Positions 6,209 through 10,348 of a stretch of DNA of 10,348 bases are shown one piece after another. The position numbers were made by a program, and so were the translations under genes. Origin of the DNA: Pseudomonadota bacterium. GTDB lineage: Bacteria > Pseudomonadota > Alphaproteobacteria > Caulobacterales > Aquidulcibacteraceae. The notes under the pieces were generated by a model, which saw only the letters and a list, made by a program, of their open reading frames with translations, ran no database searches and was not told where the DNA came from. The DNA lies in the NCBI GenBank assembly GCA_023461135.1, contig JAEWNX010000357.1, positions 1-10,348 of the forward strand, written 5' to 3'. Position 1 is the first letter of the stretch. Every line of letters begins with the position of its first letter.

Positions 6209-6994
6209 ATGCCTCAAGCCTCGCCCGTCATGAATGTGATGATCGCCGCCGCGCGGAAAACAGCGCGTGCGCTGACGCGCGATTTCGGCGAAGTCGAGAA
6301 CCTGCAGGTGAGCCGCAAGGGGCCGAGCGATTTCGTTTCCTCCGCCGATCTCAAAGCCGAGAAGACGTTGTTCGAGGAACTCTCCAAGGCCCGCCCCGGC
6401 TACGGTTTCGTGATGGAAGAGCGTGGCGCCGTTGAAGGCACCGACAAGACCAATCGCTGGCTCGTGGATCCGCTCGACGGCACCTCGAACTTCCTGCACG
6501 GCATTCCGCACTGGGCCATCTCTATCGCGCTCGAGCGTGAGGGGCTCCTGATCGCCGGCGTCATCTACAACCCCGTCCGCGACGAGCTCTTCTGGGCGGA
6601 GAAAGGCGCTGGCGCATATTTGAACGACAAGCGCCTCCGTGTGGCTGCGCGCTCCGACATGCGCGATGCGCTCATCGCCACCGGAACGCCGTTTCATGGC
6701 AAACCCGGCCATGATGTGTTCCTCAAGGAGATCGAACGCATCATCTCCAAGACCGCGGGCGTCCGCCGCTGGGGCGCAGCCGCGCTCGATCTTGCGTACG
6801 TCGCGGCGGGACGCTTCGACGCCTATTGGGAACGCGGCCTCAATGTGTGGGATATCGCGGCGGGCGCGGTGCTTGTGCGTGAAGCTGGCGGCGTCGTCAC
6901 CGAACCCGACGGCGGCGACTTTATGAAGACCGGCGCTATCCTTGCGTCAAACAACGCGCTCACCCCGCATCTCCAACAAACGCTTCGCGGTTGA
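6209..6994 (+). CDS. suhB: Inositol monophosphatase family protein (SuhB-like)
   Basis: A 261-residue cytosolic magnesium-dependent phosphatase of normal family length. Metal-binding motifs are complete: MEER with Glu70 (residues 69-72), WLVDPLDGTSNF with Asp87 and Asp90 (84-95), and WDIAAGAVLVREAGG with Asp215 (214-228). The family hydrolyses inositol-1-phosphate and related sugar phosphates. E. coli SuhB additionally works in rRNA antitermination, and the sequence does not show whether this homologue does. No Shine-Dalgarno sequence precedes the ATG at 6209 or the alternative ATGs at codons 8 and 11. The chosen start gives the longest protein and suits a leaderless transcript from the promoter-like site upstream. 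Divergent from the RTX protease, and followed after 66 bases by the symporter gene in the same orientation. Confidence 0.9.
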   Translation: MPQASPVMNVMIAAARKTARALTRDFGEVENLQVSRKGPSDFVSSADLKAEKTLFEELSKARPGYGFVMEERGAVEGTDKTNRWLVDPLDGTSNFLHGIPHWAISIALEREGLLIAGVIYNPVRDELFWAEKGAGAYLNDKRLRVAARSDMRDALIATGTPFHGKPGHDVFLKEIERIISKTAGVRRWGAAALDLAYVAAGRFDAYWERGLNVWDIAAGAVLVREAGGVVTEPDGGDFMKTGAILASNNALTPHLQQTLRG

Positions 6995-7032
6995 TCGCGC
7001 CCCGTCTCTCGTAGACATTGGCGCCGCAAACA

Positions 7033-7056
7033 CCTCCGCGCGGAGGGCGCGGGAGG
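7033..7056 (+). promoter_or_regulatory. Palindrome plus Shine-Dalgarno before the GTG start
   Basis: CCTCCGCGCGGAGG (7033-7046) is a perfect 14-base palindrome, immediately followed by the functional ribosome site GGAGG (7052-7056), 4 bases before the GTG at 7061. The CCTCC arm can pair with either GGAGG copy, so the real site could be free or hidden. The strong GGAGG supports the GTG as the start. The switching idea is inference. Confidence 0.4.
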
Positions 7057-7060
7057 ACGC

Positions 7061-8431
7061 GTGTCGCAATCCAAGCAGCGGTCGAACTGGGAAGTGGCGG
7101 CTTTTGCGGCGCCTGCCGCGCCATTGCTCGCGCTCTCGCTGCCAACCATCATTTTCCTTCCGCCCTACTTCGCGTCGCACCTGGGAATCCCGCTTGCGGT
7201 AGTGTCGGCGCTCTTTCTTGGCGCTCGCGTGTTCGATCTGCTGATCGATCCCATGGTGGGCGGCCTCCAGGATCGCACCGAACATTCATTCGGCCGCCGG
7301 CGCTTCTGGCTCGCGATCACGTGCGCGCCGCTGATGTTTGCGATCTGGTGGGTGTTTCTGGGACTGCCGCCGGCCGTCGCGCATTGGCAGGCAGCGGCGG
7401 CGGTGTTCCTGCTCTATTTCATCGGCGCGGCGATGATCATCGCGCATCTCGGTTGGGCAGGCGAACTCATCCCGACCTATCACGGCCGCACGCACGTGCT
7501 GGGCGCCGTGCAGACGGCCAGCATGATCGGCCAAGTGCTGATGCTGCTCATCGCCGGCGCCGCAGCCCAGACCGCCGTCGCGAGCGGCAACACGGCGGCG
7601 GTTCACGCGATGGGCTGGACGCTGATCTTCCTCCTGCCCGCGACAACATTGCTGGCGCTGATGGTGCGCGAAGAGAAACGCCCGCCGCAGCCGCATCTGA
7701 CGCTCGTCGAGCAGTTCCGCGTGCTGTTCAACAACAAGACCGCGCAGCGCGTGCTCTTGCCAGACCTTCTGCTCGGCGTGGCGCAAGGCGTCTCCGGCGG
7801 CCTCTTCCTCTTCTACTTCCAGTTCGTGCTCGGCTTTGAACGCGAGTCGCAGACGCTGCTGGCGATCTACTTCATGGCGGGTCTTGCCGGCGTGCCAATC
7901 TGGTGGATCGCCGCGCGCAAGTTCGGCAAACACCGCGCGCTCCAGGGCGCAATGATCTACACAGCCGTCACAACGGCCCTCCTCTTCATCCTCCCGCCGG
8001 AGAACTTTCTGATCGTCGGGCCGTTCATGGCAATCGCAGGGCTCGCGCAAGGCGGGGGCGTCTTGCTCACGCGCGCCTTGATGGCCGATGTCGTGGACGA
8101 AGACGAACTCGCCTGCGGCGCGCGGCGTTCTGGACTCTATTTCGGCTTGCTGCTCACAACTTCAAAGCTCGGCATCGCGTCGGGCCCGATCACGTATGCG
8201 ATCCTAGGCCTTGTCGGCTTCAACGCCGATGAAGGGGCGCAAAATTCTCCCCTGGCGCTCGACATGCTGACGTATCTCTTTATCGGCGCGCCGATCATCT
8301 TGTGCCTGCTGACGGCCTGGTCGCTGCAAGGCTATCCGCTCGACGAAGAACGCCAGCGTCAGCTCGCCGCCGCCATCGACGCGCGCCATGCGGCAAACAG
8401 CGAGAATACCCTGGGGCCCGTCACCAAATAG
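7061..8431 (+). CDS. MFS transporter, glycoside-pentoside-hexuronide (GPH):cation symporter family
   Basis: A 456-residue inner-membrane protein with about 12 hydrophobic segments, the usual MelB-like length. GPH signatures are clear. The loop after helix 2 reads RVFDLLIDPMVGGLQDRT then GRRRFW (residues 56-83), with Arg56, Asp59 and Asp63, the last two being acidic positions used for cation coupling in MelB. The helix 10-11 loop carries ADVVDEDELACGARRSGLYFG (342-362). Members take up sugars or glycosides with Na+ or H+; the substrate here is unknown and no sugar-degrading enzyme is adjacent. Translation starts at GTG, chosen for its strong GGAGG and because the next in-frame methionine (codon 65) would remove the first helices. 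It follows the phosphatase gene by 66 bases and may be read with it. Its last 73 bases overlap the 3' end of the opposing glycosyltransferase gene. Confidence 0.9.
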   Translation: MSQSKQRSNWEVAAFAAPAAPLLALSLPTIIFLPPYFASHLGIPLAVVSALFLGARVFDLLIDPMVGGLQDRTEHSFGRRRFWLAITCAPLMFAIWWVFLGLPPAVAHWQAAAAVFLLYFIGAAMIIAHLGWAGELIPTYHGRTHVLGAVQTASMIGQVLMLLIAGAAAQTAVASGNTAAVHAMGWTLIFLLPATTLLALMVREEKRPPQPHLTLVEQFRVLFNNKTAQRVLLPDLLLGVAQGVSGGLFLFYFQFVLGFERESQTLLAIYFMAGLAGVPIWWIAARKFGKHRALQGAMIYTAVTTALLFILPPENFLIVGPFMAIAGLAQGGGVLLTRALMADVVDEDELACGARRSGLYFGLLLTTSKLGIASGPITYAILGLVGFNADEGAQNSPLALDMLTYLFIGAPIILCLLTAWSLQGYPLDEERQRQLAAAIDARHAANSENTLGPVTK

Positions 8432-9132
8432 CGCCGCCACAGCCGCACCGGTTCAGCCGCCAGCCGATGCAGCCATTCCAGGCCCGCTCGGCGCATCCAG
8501 CGCGGCGCGCGCTCGGTGCGCCCGGATAAAAAATCCAATGCCGCGCCCACGCAAAGGCCAACGCCCGTCGCGCCCCCGTGCTGGGCGATCGCATACGCGA
8601 TCATTTCCTGCTGCGGCGCGCCAACGCAGATGAAGGTGAAGCGTGAGGGCTGCGAAGCGGCAAACGCAGCCGCACGGACGATGGCCTGCGGATCGCGCTT
8701 CAAACCCATGGGCGGGCGATGCCAGCGCACGTCGGTCAATCGATAGCGGCGCTTCAGTTCGGCGATCGCCAGATCGTCACCGCCGATGATCGTGATCGGT
8801 TCATGCCGCTCGATCACGGTGTCGAACAGGCGCTCACTCAGATCGGAGCCTGTCGCGACGGGCAACGCGATGCCCGCGCGCCGCGCCAGACCTTCCAGGA
8901 TGCGGCTGTCGTTCAGCAACAGCCAACCCGCATCGTAGAGCGCCCGCCGGCCCGGCTCGGCCGCGAGGCTGACGATGTGATCGACATTCGGCGTCACGAC
9001 ATACGAGAACGGGGCGCCTAAGCTCGCCCGCGCCGCGACCGCGTCAGTCGCCGCGTCGAGATCCAGGCCGCTAAAATTGAGGTACAGAAAGTCCACGCCG
9101 CGCTCGCTACGCGCGCTGCCGTCGAACGCCAT
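8359..9132 (-). CDS. WecG/TagA/CpsF family glycosyltransferase
   Basis: A 257-residue GT26 enzyme. Members move ManNAc-type or other sugars from UDP donors onto lipid-linked acceptors during surface polysaccharide assembly, on the cytoplasmic face of the membrane. Motifs run in family order: TPNVDHIV (residues 47-54), LLLNDSRILEGLARRAG (71-87) where Asp75 fits the catalytic-base position, TGSDL (94-98), FICVGAPQQEMI (167-178), GVGLCVGAALDFLSG (190-204), and the C-terminal RAPRWMRRAGLEWLHRLAAEPVRLWRRY (208-235), typical of membrane-contacting tails. Caulobacter HfsJ, a holdfast enzyme, belongs to this family; an equivalent role is only a possibility. The start is uncertain: ATG at 9132 lacks a clear ribosome site, and GTG at 9096 (MDFLYLNF...) fits the usual family N-terminus. 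It lies 22 bases behind mnmC, so co-transcription is likely. Confidence 0.88.
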   Translation of the reverse strand: MAFDGSARSERGVDFLYLNFSGLDLDAATDAVAARASLGAPFSYVVTPNVDHIVSLAAEPGRRALYDAGWLLLNDSRILEGLARRAGIALPVATGSDLSERLFDTVIERHEPITIIGGDDLAIAELKRRYRLTDVRWHRPPMGLKRDPQAIVRAAAFAASQPSRFTFICVGAPQQEMIAYAIAQHGGATGVGLCVGAALDFLSGRTERAPRWMRRAGLEWLHRLAAEPVRLWRRYLVTGPRVFSLFAAWRASMAAAS

Positions 9133-9154
9133 TTCGATTAACCCAAACGCGGCC

Positions 9155-10348
9155 TTAACGCCGTTTGAGCGCCCTATGCAGAAACCGGGCCGGATGAATC
9201 GCGTCGAGCGCGAACTGCGATAGTGGCGCAGGCTCGCCGCACATTTCCGCGGCAATGCGCTCGCCGAGAAGCGGCGCCAGCGTCAGCCCACGCGCACCCA
9301 AGCCGCCGATAACGTAAACACCCGCATGGGCCGGCGGGGGTGCATCTGTCTCGATTTTGCGCCCATGTGCGAGCCCTTCGTACTGCGCGAGCCACGCAGG
9401 CGCGTCCGGCAAAAGCCCAGCGATCGGCGCACGGTCCGGGGTCGTCGCGCGCAGCGCGGTCCGAGACTGAAGCTTGGAAACGTCGAGGGACGCTGCAATC
9501 TCCGGCGCAAGCTCGCGCAGCGCTGTGATGTTGCGCGCACGCGCTCCTTCCGTCGGCGTCTCGCCGGCGGCTTCCACGTTGTCGAACGTCGCGCCGAACA
9601 CCACGCCCCCCTCGAACGGCGCGACATAGTTACTGCGGACCAGCGCGCGCCCCGGCGCTCTCCCCGCGCCCCACTCGATCTGCCCGCGCGACAGCGTGAT
9701 CGGCAGAAACGACGCCGGCCCAAACCGCGTTAGGGCCGCGCCGCACGCAAGCACGACCGCGTCGGCTTTCAGCGTCGCGTATCCGTCTGACGCGCGCAGC
9801 ACCCACCCATCCCCACTGCGTTCGAGCGATTGCACCTCAGCTTCGACCTGAACCTGTGCGCCGCTCAGCATCACCTCGATCGCCGCGCGCGGACGCACCA
9901 CGCCGGCGCGCGCATGCAACGCCACGCCGTCCGGCAGCGCCGTTAGCCAGCCCTCCGGCAACGGCGGATCGCTCAAAAGGTCTGCAAGCGCCGCTTCCCT
10001 GCGCGACTCCGCGCGCTCTTCAACGCCGCACGCGTCGAAAACGCCCAGCGCTTGGTAAGCCGCGACCGCGTTCAAATACGCGGCAAGAAACAATTCGCTA
10101 AGCGGCCCGCGATCGAGTCGCGGCATCACCAAGCCGGCCGGATTGCCGCTCGCACCCGCGCCAAACTCGCGCGCGCCTTCCAGCACGATGGTTTCTATTC
10201 CGCGCCGCACCAGCGCCTGCGCACACGCCGCGCCCGCAATCCCGGCGCCGATGATCGCCACGCGCTTTGGATGGGCGGCGGCATATGGGTAACTGGGACC
10301 GCGGGCCTTCAAGCCGGCCTGCGCGTCTGAAGACGCGCGGCCCAAGAA
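9155..10348 (-). CDS. mnmC: MnmC-type FAD-dependent tRNA-modification oxidoreductase (5' end outside window)
   Basis: About 397 visible residues. Numbering from the TTG codon at 10345, the chain has the FAD dinucleotide motif RVAIIGAGIAGAACA (28-42), ribose-contact Glu56 (IVLE), and the MnmC-typical GASGNPAGLVMPRL (64-77). The substrate side carries RTALRATTPDRAPIAGLLP (295-313), and the closing VIGGLGARGLTLAPLLGERIAAEMCGEPAPL (345-375) is very characteristic. In E. coli this domain oxidatively removes the carboxymethyl group of cmnm5s2U34 in tRNA, and the fused methyltransferase half then makes mnm5s2U34. The frame has no stop before the window edge and TTG has no visible ribosome site. I infer that this is the C-terminal half of a bifunctional MnmC, with residues before about 27 as linker. 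A stand-alone FAD protein starting at TTG is the alternative. The stop is TAA, 22 bases before wecG-like ATG. Confidence 0.85.
   Translation of the reverse strand, partial: FLGRASSDAQAGLKARGPSYPYAAAHPKRVAIIGAGIAGAACAQALVRRGIETIVLEGAREFGAGASGNPAGLVMPRLDRGPLSELFLAAYLNAVAAYQALGVFDACGVEERAESRREAALADLLSDPPLPEGWLTALPDGVALHARAGVVRPRAAIEVMLSGAQVQVEAEVQSLERSGDGWVLRASDGYATLKADAVVLACGAALTRFGPASFLPITLSRGQIEWGAGRAPGRALVRSNYVAPFEGGVVFGATFDNVEAAGETPTEGARARNITALRELAPEIAASLDVSKLQSRTALRATTPDRAPIAGLLPDAPAWLAQYEGLAHGRKIETDAPPPAHAGVYVIGGLGARGLTLAPLLGERIAAEMCGEPAPLSQFALDAIHPARFLHRALKRR

Noticed and set aside
5644..6435. Plus-strand open frame spanning the protease start, the divergent intergenic region and the start of suhB
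   Set aside because: It crosses two well-supported genes and encodes Arg-rich sequence without motifs.
7018..8050. Plus-strand (7018-7839) and minus-strand (7286-8050) open frames over the symporter
   Set aside because: The symporter frame carries full GPH signatures; the others are Arg/Ala- or Glu/Arg/His-rich shadows.
9138..9158. Two TTAA elements between mnmC and the glycosyltransferase, and one TTAAC near 6100, as CtrA sites
   Set aside because: CtrA sites need TTAA-N7-TTAA. Here the spacing is 13 bases in one case and only one half is present in the other.
1..10348. A defence island, biosynthetic cluster or mobile element
   Set aside because: No nuclease, toxin-antitoxin, reverse transcriptase, integrase, transposase or biosynthetic core gene is present. 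The genes are unrelated families with similar codon use.

Overview
The window is dense, GC-rich chromosomal DNA from what looks like an alphaproteobacterium, most plausibly Caulobacterales/Hyphomonadaceae-like. That placement is inferred from the gene families, the codon bias and one promoter-like site close to the Caulobacter housekeeping consensus. It has not been tested by any search. There are nine complete or nearly complete genes plus the tail of a tenth. No stretch over about 160 bases lacks a gene. I see no tRNA, rRNA, CRISPR array, insertion sequence or phage gene.

Left part (1-3628): the C-terminal tail of a membrane protein, an imperfect hairpin, then a Bcr/CflA-type drug-efflux MFS transporter (+). 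It converges on an exported single-chain protease with two retropepsin-like DTG domains (-). A 100-base divergent region then leads to a tight two-gene unit (+): a dienelactone-hydrolase-family enzyme and a VOC/glyoxalase-family enzyme, 7 bases apart.

Middle (3631-6208): a large serralysin-like RTX zinc metalloprotease (-). It has an N-terminal extension with a PPC-like domain, a complete HExxHxxGxxH motif with Met-turn, and C-terminal calcium-binding nonapeptide repeats. It should leave the cell by type I secretion, but no transporter genes are nearby. A 157-base divergent region follows. It holds a possible Shine-Dalgarno-masking leader for the protease, a possible promoter giving a leaderless transcript for the next gene, and a G-quadruplex-type motif.

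Right part (6209-10348): an inositol-monophosphatase-family gene (suhB-like, +) and a GPH-family sugar:cation symporter (+, GTG start). These converge on a WecG/TagA/CpsF-type glycosyltransferase (-) with a 73-base overlap of the 3' ends. The glycosyltransferase lies 22 bases behind an FAD-dependent MnmC-type tRNA-modification gene (-) that is still open at the window edge and is probably the C-terminal half of a bifunctional MnmC.

The functions do not combine into one obvious pathway. This reads as ordinary housekeeping plus envelope/secretion genes, and I do not see a convincing undescribed multi-gene system. The points most worth checking are the two-domain aspartic protease, the N-terminally extended RTX protease with two cysteines, the divergent region at 6052-6208, and the lack of terminator space at all three convergent junctions.
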